Origin: Xanthobacteraceae bacterium
GTDB lineage: Bacteria; Pseudomonadota; Alphaproteobacteria; Rhizobiales; Xanthobacteraceae
Reading direction: 5' to 3'
Assembly: GCA_030043335.1 (NCBI GenBank)
Contig: JASHXX010000353.1
Location: 1-5,795, forward strand
Length of the DNA: 5,795 bases
The translations under genes and the position numbers were made by a program. Below, one piece after another: positions 1 through 5,795 of the stretch. Numbering within the stretch: the stretch's first letter is position 1; each line of letters begins with the position of its first letter. Under the pieces are notes generated by a model. That model saw only the letters and a list, made by a program, of their open reading frames with translations, ran no database searches and had not been told where the DNA came from.

Positions 1-213
1 CAACGCCTGCGGCACCAGAATGCCGACCGCGCACATCGAGATCATGAGTGCGTTCTCGGGCCAGATCGCAATCAGCGTCAGGATCAGCGCGACGTCGCAG
101 AAATAGAGGAAGTTCGTCGGCCCGTAATAGTGCCAATAGACTGGAATCAGTACCACCATGAACGCGGTATAAGCGAGCTTGAGGCCGACCGGCACGCGCG
201 GGGTGGCGGTCAT
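1..213 (-). CDS. Multi-spanning membrane protein of unknown function, N-terminal part (runs off the left edge)
   Basis: The reverse strand reads an open frame of 71 codons from an ATG at 213-211 to the window edge. The protein begins MTATPRVPVGLKLAYTAF. It shows a short polar N-terminus, a hydrophobic stretch at about residues 13-27, a second at about 36-51, and the start of a third from about 55. The segment HYYGPTNFLYFCD links the first two stretches. I recall similar N-termini in uncharacterised bacterial membrane proteins but cannot assign a function. The start is 7 bases past the stop of the upstream ABC ATPase on the same strand, so co-transcription and possibly a shared task are likely. 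An AGG about 7 bases upstream is the only ribosome-binding hint. It does not resemble an FtsX/MacB-type permease, which has one N-terminal helix followed by a large periplasmic domain. The C-terminus is unseen, so length and function stay open. Confidence 0.75.
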   Translation of the reverse strand, partial: MTATPRVPVGLKLAYTAFMVVLIPVYWHYYGPTNFLYFCDVALILTLIAIWPENALMISMCAVGILVPQAL

Positions 214-220
214 CCGGTGC

Positions 221-943
221 CTAATGCCTCATAGGCCTTTTGCCGCCGCGGCTCTCGATCCGGCCCGAATGCATTTGCAGCACGCGGTCGCAGCGCGCCG
301 CGAGCGCCATGTCGTGGGTGACAAGGACGAGCGTGGTGCCGCGTTGGCGATGGCCGCGGAACAAGAGCTCGATGATCTCGCTGCCGGTCGCCTCATCGAG
401 ATTGCCGGTGGGTTCGTCGGCGACGAGGATCGCAGGATCGGGCGCGAGCGCGCGGGCGAGCGCGACACGCTGTTGCTCGCCGCCGGACAATTCGGCCGGG
501 TAATGATGGAGGCGGCCGCCGAGCCCGACCGCCGTCAGCTCGCCCGCAGCGCGCGCCAATGCGTCATCGACGCCGGCAAGCTCGAGCGGCACGGCGACGT
601 TTTCCAACGCGGTCATGGTCGGGATCAGGTGAAAGCCCTGAAAGACGATGCCGGTATTCCGGCCGCGGAAGCGCGCGAGGGCGTCTTCGTCGAGTTGATG
701 CAGCGCCTCGCCGGCGACCATGACCGAGCCGCCGTCGGGCCGTTCGAGCCCGGTCATCACCATGAGCAGCGTCGATTTGCCCGAACCCGAGGGTCCGAGC
801 AGGCCGACGGCTTGGCCACGTCCTATATTCAGGTTGATGTCTCTGAGGATATGAACTCGCGTGGCGCCGCGGCCGAGCGACAGGTTGACGCCGCTCAGCG
901 CGACGGCGGCGCCGGCGAAAGGAAGCCCCGAAATGTCCTGCAT
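221..943 (-). CDS. ABC transporter ATP-binding protein, LolD/YbbA (MacB-like) family
   Basis: A complete 240-residue nucleotide-binding subunit that would hydrolyse ATP on the cytoplasmic face to drive a membrane partner. Visible motifs are Walker A GPSGSGKST (50-58), Q-loop Gln102 in IVFQGFHLIPTMTALENV, signature LSGGEQQRVALARAL (152-166), Walker B ILVADEP with catalytic Glu177, D-loop GNLD (180-183) and switch His210 in LVTHD. The LIPTMTALENV stretch and the short single-domain length are typical of the LolD/MacB/YbbA branch, which works with FtsX-fold permeases to move lipoproteins, lipids or drugs rather than by classic import. The frame stays open much further upstream, but MQDISG at 943 is chosen because 39 residues lead normally into the first ABC strand and anything longer would run into the divergent tesA gene. 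Its ribosome-binding site is weak. Divergence from a TesA-like esterase suggests YbbA rather than LolD. No permease of that type follows in the window. Confidence 0.9.
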   Translation of the reverse strand: MQDISGLPFAGAAVALSGVNLSLGRGATRVHILRDINLNIGRGQAVGLLGPSGSGKSTLLMVMTGLERPDGGSVMVAGEALHQLDEDALARFRGRNTGIVFQGFHLIPTMTALENVAVPLELAGVDDALARAAGELTAVGLGGRLHHYPAELSGGEQQRVALARALAPDPAILVADEPTGNLDEATGSEIIELLFRGHRQRGTTLVLVTHDMALAARCDRVLQMHSGRIESRGGKRPMRH

Positions 944-984
944 GATTCCGGCTGACCTGCGCCTCTCACCGTGGCATCGCGCGC

Positions 985-993
985 TATCATATG
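985..993. promoter_or_regulatory. AT-rich island in the divergent ABC/tesA spacer; possible overlapping -10 elements
   Basis: The 64-base spacer between the two start codons contains one AT-rich spot. Read rightward, TATCAT (985-990) matches five of six bases of the sigma70 -10 consensus. Read leftward, TATGAT (991-986) also matches five of six. No recognisable -35 hexamer lies 16-18 bases upstream in either direction, so this is only a candidate. Rightward use would give a tesA leader of only about ten bases. Placement between divergent genes is the main support. Confidence 0.22.
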
Positions 994-1007
994 GGGGGTG
1001 GAGGGTA

Positions 1008-1667
1008 ATGCGCCAAATCTTGGCGCCGGCGCTTGTTGCGGCGGTTTGCGGCGTCGGGCTCGTGGCAATGACAGCGGTGCCCGCCGCCCGCGCCGGGACG
1101 GTCAAGATCGTGGCACTCGGCGACTCGCTCACGGCCGGGTACGGCCTGCCGGAGCAGGACGGCTTCGTGCCGCAGCTTGAGGCCGCACTCGCCGCCAAGG
1201 GCGTCGCCGCCGAGATCGTCAATGGCGGTGTCTCCGGCGATACCGCTTCGGACGGTCTCGCGCGGCTCGACTGGTCGGTGCCGGAGGGCACCGACGCGGT
1301 CATCCTCGAGCTCGGCGCCAACGATATGCTGCGCGGAATCAAGCCGGAGGTGACGCGCGCCGCGCTCGAGGCGATTCTGCGCCGCCTGAGCGAACGCCAT
1401 ATCGCGGTGCTCCTGTGCGGCATGCGCGCGGCGCCGAATCTGGGCACCGACTACGATCACGCTTTCGAGCGGATTTACCCGGAGCTTGCCGCCAAATATG
1501 GCGCCCTGCTCTACCCGTTTTTCCTCGACGGCGTCGCCGGCGACCTCAGCCTCGATCAGCACGACGGGCTCCATCCCAATGCCGCCGGCGTGAACGCGAT
1601 TGTGCGGCGGGCATTGCCCAAGGTCGAGGAACTCGTCGCCCGCGTCCGCTCGCAGCAACCGTCGTGA
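1008..1667 (+). CDS. tesA: Secreted GDSL-type arylesterase / TesA-like lysophospholipase-thioesterase
   Basis: A 219-residue SGNH hydrolase that cleaves acyl esters or thioesters (aryl esters, lysophospholipids, acyl-CoA analogues in the family), probably in the periplasm. Residues 1-29 form a Sec signal peptide: positive MRQ start, hydrophobic core, AARA|G cleavage site. Block I is ALGDSLTAGYG with nucleophile Ser40. Block II is GGVSGDT with oxyanion Gly77. Block III is ELGAND with Asn105. Block V is DQHDGLHPN with catalytic Asp186 and His189. All four SGNH residues are therefore present, and length fits the family. Start ATG 1008 is chosen because it gives a proper signal peptide. A purine-rich run (993-1005, including GGAGGG) precedes it, although its last part is unusually close to the ATG. 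It is divergent from the YbbA-like ATPase, as tesA is from ybbA in E. coli. The exact substrate cannot be read from sequence. Confidence 0.92.
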   Translation: MRQILAPALVAAVCGVGLVAMTAVPAARAGTVKIVALGDSLTAGYGLPEQDGFVPQLEAALAAKGVAAEIVNGGVSGDTASDGLARLDWSVPEGTDAVILELGANDMLRGIKPEVTRAALEAILRRLSERHIAVLLCGMRAAPNLGTDYDHAFERIYPELAAKYGALLYPFFLDGVAGDLSLDQHDGLHPNAAGVNAIVRRALPKVEELVARVRSQQPS

Positions 1668-1739
1668 GGGTTGCGCGCCGCAGGCGATCCCTGCATGCTG
1701 ACGCGGCTGCGAATCGCGGGCGACGAGCCGCAGGTTGTC

Positions 1740-2312
1740 ATGCCCCGTCTGTTCACCGGTCTCGAGATCCCGTCCCGCGTCGCGCAGTCGCTCGCCACGA
1801 TGCGCGGCGGCCTGCCCGGAGCGCGCTGGATCGATCCGGAAAATTATCACCTCACGCTGCGCTTCATCGGCGACATCGACGATGCCTTGGCGCGCGACAT
1901 CGCCTCCCTGCTCGGTCGCGTGCAGCGCGCGGCGTTCGAACTGCGCCTCGACGGACTATCCTCGTTCGGCGGCCGCAAACCGCGCGCACTGGTCGCCGCG
2001 GTGGCCGCCGGCTCGGCGCTGATCGAATTGCAGGCCGAGCATGAGCGGCTGTTGCAGCGGCTCGGGCTCGGGCCCGAGGGGCGCAAATACACGCCCCACG
2101 TCACGCTCGCCCGATTGCGCGACTCGTCAAGCCGGCAGGTCGCTGACTACCTTGCGGCGCGCGGCCATTACCGCTCGGCATCGTTTAGCATTTCGCGCTT
2201 CGTACTGTTCTCCTCGCGCTCCTCGGTCGGCGGCGGTCCCTATGTCGTCGAGGAGGCTTATCCGCTCGCCACCGCCGAGCCGAGATGGGCGCCCGCGCAC
2301 CCGCCTCTGTAA
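1740..2312 (+). CDS. thpR: RNA 2',3'-cyclic phosphodiesterase (ThpR / LigT family)
   Basis: A 190-residue cytoplasmic member of the 2H phosphoesterase superfamily. The family opens 2',3'-cyclic phosphate RNA ends to a 2'-phosphate and can act as a tRNA-half ligase in vitro; its cellular role is poorly defined. Both signature HxTx motifs are present: HLTL (residues 37-40) and HVTL (120-123), placed symmetrically in the bilobed fold. The N-terminus MPRLFTGLEIP and the WIDPENYHLTLRFIG segment are typical. The frame is open from a TTG at 1671, with an ATG at 1695, but family alignment favours ATG 1740, which has an AGG six bases upstream. It lies 72 bases after tesA on the same strand, so it may be read from the same transcript. 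Its TAA stop falls in the loop of a hairpin shared with the convergent GNAT gene. The last dozen residues, rich in Pro and Ala, are probably disordered. Confidence 0.92.
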   Translation: MPRLFTGLEIPSRVAQSLATMRGGLPGARWIDPENYHLTLRFIGDIDDALARDIASLLGRVQRAAFELRLDGLSSFGGRKPRALVAAVAAGSALIELQAEHERLLQRLGLGPEGRKYTPHVTLARLRDSSSRQVADYLAARGHYRSASFSISRFVLFSSRSSVGGGPYVVEEAYPLATAEPRWAPAHPPL

Positions 2313-2321
2313 GAGCGGGTG
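2298..2321. terminator. Compact hairpin at the convergent thpR / GNAT junction, possible bidirectional terminator
   Basis: CACCCG (2298-2303) pairs with CGGGTG (2316-2321), and CTCT (2305-2308) pairs with AGAG (2312-2315), leaving one bulged C and a three-base loop GTA (2309-2311). This gives about ten base pairs, GC-rich at the base. The thpR stop TAA (2310-2312) sits at the loop, and the GNAT stop lies four bases beyond the stem. There is no T-run on either side, so it is not a textbook intrinsic terminator. It could instead slow polymerase or protect 3' ends. Position between two convergent stops is the strongest argument. Confidence 0.45.
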
Positions 2322-2324
2322 ATC

Positions 2325-2897
2325 TCACGCTCGCAGCATGCGCGACTGAAGATCGAGCATCGCGGTCGCAAATCCGTGGCTGTCCGCGAGGATCTCGCGC
2401 ATCAGCGACAGCGGGGTCGGACGCGAGGATTCGACTTCGCCGACCACGCTGCCGAAATCGAACGACAACTCGGCATCGAACTTGCGCGCCAGCTGCTGCA
2501 TACGCAGGTTGTCGGCGAGGCAGGCCATGTGCAGCAGCCGGAAGCCGCGGTTGCGCGCGGCGAGCAAAGTATGGCGCAGCAAGGCCGAACCGACGCCATG
2601 ACTCTGCCACGGCTTCTCGACGCTGATCGCGGCCTCGGCTTGGCGGGCAAAGCGCTGGCCGAGCGGCCGCAGCTCGGCGGCGCCGCGGATGACACCGTTG
2701 ACGAAGAAGCCATGGACCACGGCGTCGAGCGACAGCGAAAGATCCACATAGTCGCGAATGAAGTCGTCGGACACGCCGCCGCCGAGCCGGTTGCGTCGGC
2801 TCACCGGATCAAGTCGCAAGATATGGTCGCGATATTTGGCGGTCTCTCCGATCCACAATTTGCGGATCATGCCGTCTTCGGGAAGAACGTCCTGCAT
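2325..2897 (-). CDS. GNAT-family N-acetyltransferase
   Basis: A complete 190-residue single-domain protein predicted to transfer an acetyl group from acetyl-CoA to an amine; the acceptor is unknown. The acetyl-CoA pyrophosphate-binding motif A is visible as ISVEKPWQSHGVGSALLRHTLL (91-112) with the Q-x-x-G-x-G pattern at Gln98, Gly101, Gly103. It is followed by a typical motif B region, ACLADNLRMQQLARKFDAEL (125-144). The N-terminal part carries DPVSRRNRLGGGVSDDFI (30-47), which recalls the GNAT domains of the Pat protein-lysine acetyltransferase group; that resemblance is from memory and weak. No CoA-ligase or cyclic-nucleotide domain is attached. Start ATG 2897 has a GGAG about nine bases upstream. 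An internal Met10 is the alternative. It converges on thpR and is divergent from zapE, so it is probably monocistronic. No obvious promoter was found for it. Confidence 0.85.
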   Translation of the reverse strand: MQDVLPEDGMIRKLWIGETAKYRDHILRLDPVSRRNRLGGGVSDDFIRDYVDLSLSLDAVVHGFFVNGVIRGAAELRPLGQRFARQAEAAISVEKPWQSHGVGSALLRHTLLAARNRGFRLLHMACLADNLRMQQLARKFDAELSFDFGSVVGEVESSRPTPLSLMREILADSHGFATAMLDLQSRMLRA

Positions 2898-3183
2898 TCC
2901 ACGGGTCTCCTAGCGTTGTCGTCAACCAAAGAGCCCTCCTGGTCGCGTCCTCCATCGACAGCAGTGACGAGCGTCTTCGCGCGTGCGTCACGAATCAAAT
3001 TATCATGTCGTGTGTCGCCAAAGTTTGACAAGCCGAAGCATTGAGCGACATGCCTCCATTCCGTATACGCATGGCTCGCAAATATTTATAACCGCCCGAC
3101 GACAGCATCATCTCGGCATGTCCACGATATCGCTAAGCCTTCGCCGTTTCCCGCCACGTTTCCTCCGCAACGGTTAATCGGAA
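2898..3183. other. 286-base intergenic region between divergent GNAT and zapE, relatively AT-rich
   Basis: No convincing gene lies here. Base composition is visibly less GC-rich than the flanking genes, with stretches such as AATCAAATTATCATG near 2994 and AAATATTTATAACC near 3080. The region should hold the promoters of both flanking genes and a long zapE leader. An open frame from a GTG at 2983 to 3177 lacks the codon bias of its neighbours, and a 19-codon ATG frame (3118-3177) ends six bases before zapE. Neither is supported as a gene. Confidence 0.6.
3041..3069 (+). promoter_or_regulatory. Candidate sigma70-type promoter for the zapE-mdh-sucC unit
   Basis: TTGAGC (3041-3046) and TATACG (3064-3069) each match four of six consensus bases, including the most conserved TTG and TATA, and are separated by the ideal 17 bases. 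Transcription would start near 3076 and give a leader of about 108 bases before zapE. A second AT-rich -10 look-alike, TATAAC (3087-3092), has no matching -35. Support is motif and position only. Confidence 0.35.
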
Positions 3184-4362
3184 ATGACGAACTCGATCAC
3201 AGCGCGATACGCGGCCGGTATCGCTGCGGGCCGCCTGGAGCGCGACGCCGCGCAGAGCGCCCTCGTCGGTCAGCTCGCGGGACTGGAAGCGCGCATCGCC
3301 GAGCATCGCCTGGCGCGCAAATCGTCGTCGCTCGGCTGGCTGTTCGGCAGCCGCGAAAGCAAACAAGCGCGCATCAAGGGGCTGTACATCAGCGGCGACG
3401 TCGGGCGCGGCAAGACGATGCTGATGGACTTTTTCTTCGAAGCGAGCCCGGTGGTGCGCAAGCGCCGCACGCATTTCCATGAATTCATGCTCGATGTGCA
3501 CGAGCGGGTGAACGGTTTCCGGCAGCAGATGAAACTCGGCGAGCACGCCGGGGAGGATCCGATCCGGCTCGCAGCCGCGCAGCTGGCGCAGGAGGCTTGG
3601 CTGCTTTGCTTCGACGAATTCCACGTCACCGACATCGCCGACGCAATGATCCTCGGGCGGCTGTTCGCCGAATTGTTTGAACGCGACATCGTTGTGGTCG
3701 CCACCTCGAATGTGCCGCCCGCCGATCTCTACAAGGACGGGCTGAACCGGGCCTTGTTCGTGCCGTTCGTGCAGATGCTCGAGGAGCGCATGAACGTGGT
3801 GCCGCTCGATGCGCGCGCCGATTTCCGGCTCGAGAAGCTCGCCGGCATGCCGGTGTGGCACGTTCCGGCGGATGCGCTGGCCGACGCCGCGCTCGATCAG
3901 GCCTGGCGGCGGCTCGCCGGCGGGCATGAGGGAACGGCGCAAGACCTTGCACTCAAAGGCCGCAGCGTCCGCGTGCCGTGCGCCGCCATGGGCGTCGCGC
4001 GCTTTCGCTTCCATGATCTGTGCGAAGCGCCGCTCGCCGCCGCCGACTATCTGCGCATCGCGCGCGAATACCACACCATCATCATCGACCGCGTGCCGGT
4101 GATCGGCTTCGACCAGCGCAATGCGGCGAAACGGTTCATCATTCTCGTCGACACGCTCTACGACATGAATGTCAAGCTCATTGCCTCGGCTGCGGCGGAG
4201 CCCGACGCGCTCTATCGTGCCGACGAAGGTTTCGAAGCTCAGGAATTCAAGCGCACCGCCTCGCGTCTCGTCGAAATGCGCTCGCAGGCCTACCTGGCGC
4301 GACCGCACGGCGCCGCCCACGCGCAGCTCTCCGGCTCCTCGGCCGGCATCGTCGAGACTTGA
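3184..4362 (+). CDS. zapE: Cell division protein ZapE / AFG1-like AAA+ ATPase
   Basis: A 392-residue P-loop ATPase, near the usual length of the family (about 375 in E. coli). E. coli ZapE associates with the Z-ring during late constriction. The mitochondrial homologue AFG1/LACE1 is linked to turnover of respiratory-complex subunits. Walker A is GDVGRGKT (71-78), followed by the family-typical MLMDFFFE. HFHEFMLDVHERV (97-109) is another family hallmark. Walker B is LLCFDEFHVTDIADAMIL (140-157) with Asp144 and Glu145. Sensor 1 is VVATSNVPPADLYKDGLNR, with Asn176 and a likely arginine finger at Arg189. The C-terminal QEFKRTASRLVEM segment (353-365) also fits. ATG 3184 gives a normal N-terminus; the preceding Shine-Dalgarno is poor (CGGAA immediately upstream). 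It leads a same-strand run with mdh 107 bases downstream, an arrangement I recall as recurrent in alphaproteobacteria. The symbol follows current family naming; a division role in this organism is inference. Confidence 0.92.
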   Translation: MTNSITARYAAGIAAGRLERDAAQSALVGQLAGLEARIAEHRLARKSSSLGWLFGSRESKQARIKGLYISGDVGRGKTMLMDFFFEASPVVRKRRTHFHEFMLDVHERVNGFRQQMKLGEHAGEDPIRLAAAQLAQEAWLLCFDEFHVTDIADAMILGRLFAELFERDIVVVATSNVPPADLYKDGLNRALFVPFVQMLEERMNVVPLDARADFRLEKLAGMPVWHVPADALADAALDQAWRRLAGGHEGTAQDLALKGRSVRVPCAAMGVARFRFHDLCEAPLAAADYLRIAREYHTIIIDRVPVIGFDQRNAAKRFIILVDTLYDMNVKLIASAAAEPDALYRADEGFEAQEFKRTASRLVEMRSQAYLARPHGAAHAQLSGSSAGIVET

Positions 4363-5435
<1,073 letters not shown>

Positions 5436-5440
5436 GCAAT

Positions 5441-5546
5441 CCGTCACCCCGAGACGTCCGGCGCAGCGCCGGGCCTCGAAGGCGACGGCGCGGGCACCTC
5501 GGCCGCATCCTTCGAGGCTCGCTCCGCTCGCACCTCAGGATGACGG
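5441..5546. repeat. Palindromic intergenic repeat element (REP/MITE-like) between mdh and sucC
   Basis: A 106-base element begins six bases after the mdh stop. Its ends form an imperfect 13-base inverted repeat: CCGTCACCCCGAG (5441-5453) against CTCAGGATGACGG (5534-5546), 11 of 13 positions complementary. Nested inside are a perfect hairpin CCGGCG-CAG-CGCCGG (5458-5472) and perfect 9-base inverted arms CCTCGAAGG (5474-5482) and CCTTCGAGG (5509-5517). A short direct repeat GCTCGC flanks TCC at 5518-5532. I recall strings like the CCTTCGAGG...CACCTCAGGATGACG end as recurring between genes in Bradyrhizobium and relatives, unverified here. No target-site duplication is visible at its borders. Being within a likely operon, it would be transcribed and could fold, affecting mRNA stability or the mdh:sucC ratio. 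Confidence 0.7.
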
Positions 5547-5570
5547 ACGATCAGGCTCGGGCATCCTCGC

Positions 5571-5795
5571 ATGAACATCCACGAATACCAGGCCAAGGCC
5601 GTGCTGCGCGAGTTCGGCGTGCCGGTGCCGCGCGGCATTCCGGCGCTCAGCGCCGAGGAAGCGGTGAAGGCAGCGGGCGAGCTTGGCGGGCCGGTCTGGG
5701 TGGTGAAGGCGCAGATCCATGCCGGCGGGCGCGGCAAGGCCGGCGGCGTCAAGGTGGTCAAGTCGATCGCCGACGTAAAGCGGGAAGCCGAGCGG
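5571..5795 (+). CDS. sucC: Succinyl-CoA ligase (ADP-forming) beta subunit, N-terminal part (runs off the right edge)
   Basis: Seventy-five codons of the beta subunit of succinyl-CoA synthetase, the TCA enzyme that couples succinyl-CoA cleavage to ATP or GTP formation; it pairs with SucD. The start [20 protein letters not shown] is diagnostic. [21 protein letters not shown] (43-63) is the start of the ATP-grasp domain, with nucleotide-binding Lys46 and the glycine-rich GGRGKAGG loop. The family runs to about 390-400 residues, so roughly four fifths is missing because of the window edge, not a mutation. The ATG at 5571 is fixed by the family N-terminus, yet no good Shine-Dalgarno precedes it: bases 5547-5570 contain only AGG at 5553-5555, too far away. 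It follows mdh after 135 bases holding the palindromic repeat. sucD is expected just downstream. Confidence 0.96.
   Translation, partial: MNIHEYQAKAVLREFGVPVPRGIPALSAEEAVKAAGELGGPVWVVKAQIHAGGRGKAGGVKVVKSIADVKREAER

Noticed and set aside
179..955. 258-codon plus-strand open frame opposite the ABC ATPase
   Set aside because: It is antisense to a gene with every ABC motif intact. Its composition (Arg, Ala, Asp, Glu, His rich, no domain) is what high-GC antisense frames give.
1680..1694. Small inverted repeat GCAGG-CGATC-CCTGC between tesA and thpR
   Set aside because: A five-base stem without a T-run is too weak to call a terminator and is expected by chance in GC-rich DNA.
987..1850. 287-codon minus-strand open frame across tesA and the start of thpR
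   Set aside because: Antisense shadow: the opposite strand encodes a full SGNH hydrolase and ThpR start with conserved motifs, and the frame itself shows no recognisable domain.
3025..3030. Perfect TTGACA hexamer upstream of zapE
   Set aside because: No acceptable -10 element lies 16-18 bases downstream. The TTGAGC/TATACG pair 16 bases further on is better spaced.
2319..3044. 241-codon plus-strand open frame opposite the GNAT gene
   Set aside because: The minus strand carries a clear GNAT acetyl-CoA motif. This frame has no recognisable features and runs into the AT-rich gap.
2983..3177. 64-codon open frame from a GTG just upstream of zapE
   Set aside because: No Shine-Dalgarno, no codon bias like the neighbours, no recognisable sequence; it lies across the candidate zapE promoter.
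3133..4320. 395-codon minus-strand open frame opposite zapE
   Set aside because: Long, but antisense to a complete AAA+ ATPase; the His/Arg/Glu-rich translation is typical of a complement of high-GC coding DNA.
5441..5546. Palindromic element considered as a recent transposon insertion
   Set aside because: No target-site duplication is visible at its ends and no transposase is nearby; it is reported as a repeat only.

Overview
The window looks like ordinary chromosome from a GC-rich alphaproteobacterium, most likely Hyphomicrobiales (the Bradyrhizobium / Rhodopseudomonas / Xanthobacteraceae neighbourhood). The grounds are the strong G/C bias at third codon positions, the gene order zapE - mdh - sucC, and an intergenic palindromic element of a style I associate with these genomes. 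This placement comes from memory of family traits, not from a search.

Left part (1-1667): a divergent pair. On the minus strand lies a LolD/YbbA-type ABC ATPase (221-943), followed 7 bases later by the start of a multi-spanning membrane protein that runs off the window (1-213). On the plus strand lies a secreted GDSL esterase of the TesA type (1008-1667). Divergent ybbA/tesA is also seen in E. coli, but there the ATPase is followed by the FtsX-type permease YbbP. The membrane protein here does not look like one.

Middle (1740-2897): a ThpR/LigT RNA 2',3'-cyclic phosphodiesterase follows tesA on the plus strand. It converges on a GNAT acetyltransferase on the minus strand. The two stop codons are 12 bases apart, and a compact hairpin spans the junction.

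Gap 2898-3183: 286 bases with no convincing gene. It is richer in A/T than its surroundings and holds a plausible sigma70-type promoter (3041-3069) reading rightward.

Right part (3184-5795): zapE (AFG1-like AAA+ ATPase), mdh (malate dehydrogenase) and the first 75 codons of sucC (succinyl-CoA ligase beta subunit), all on the plus strand and probably one TCA-cycle transcription unit. A 106-base imperfect inverted-repeat element sits between mdh and sucC and ends 24 bases before the sucC start.

I found no RNA gene, insertion sequence, CRISPR array, phage gene or clear new system. Six genes are complete, two are cut by the window edges, and the remaining observations concern intergenic structure and gene context.
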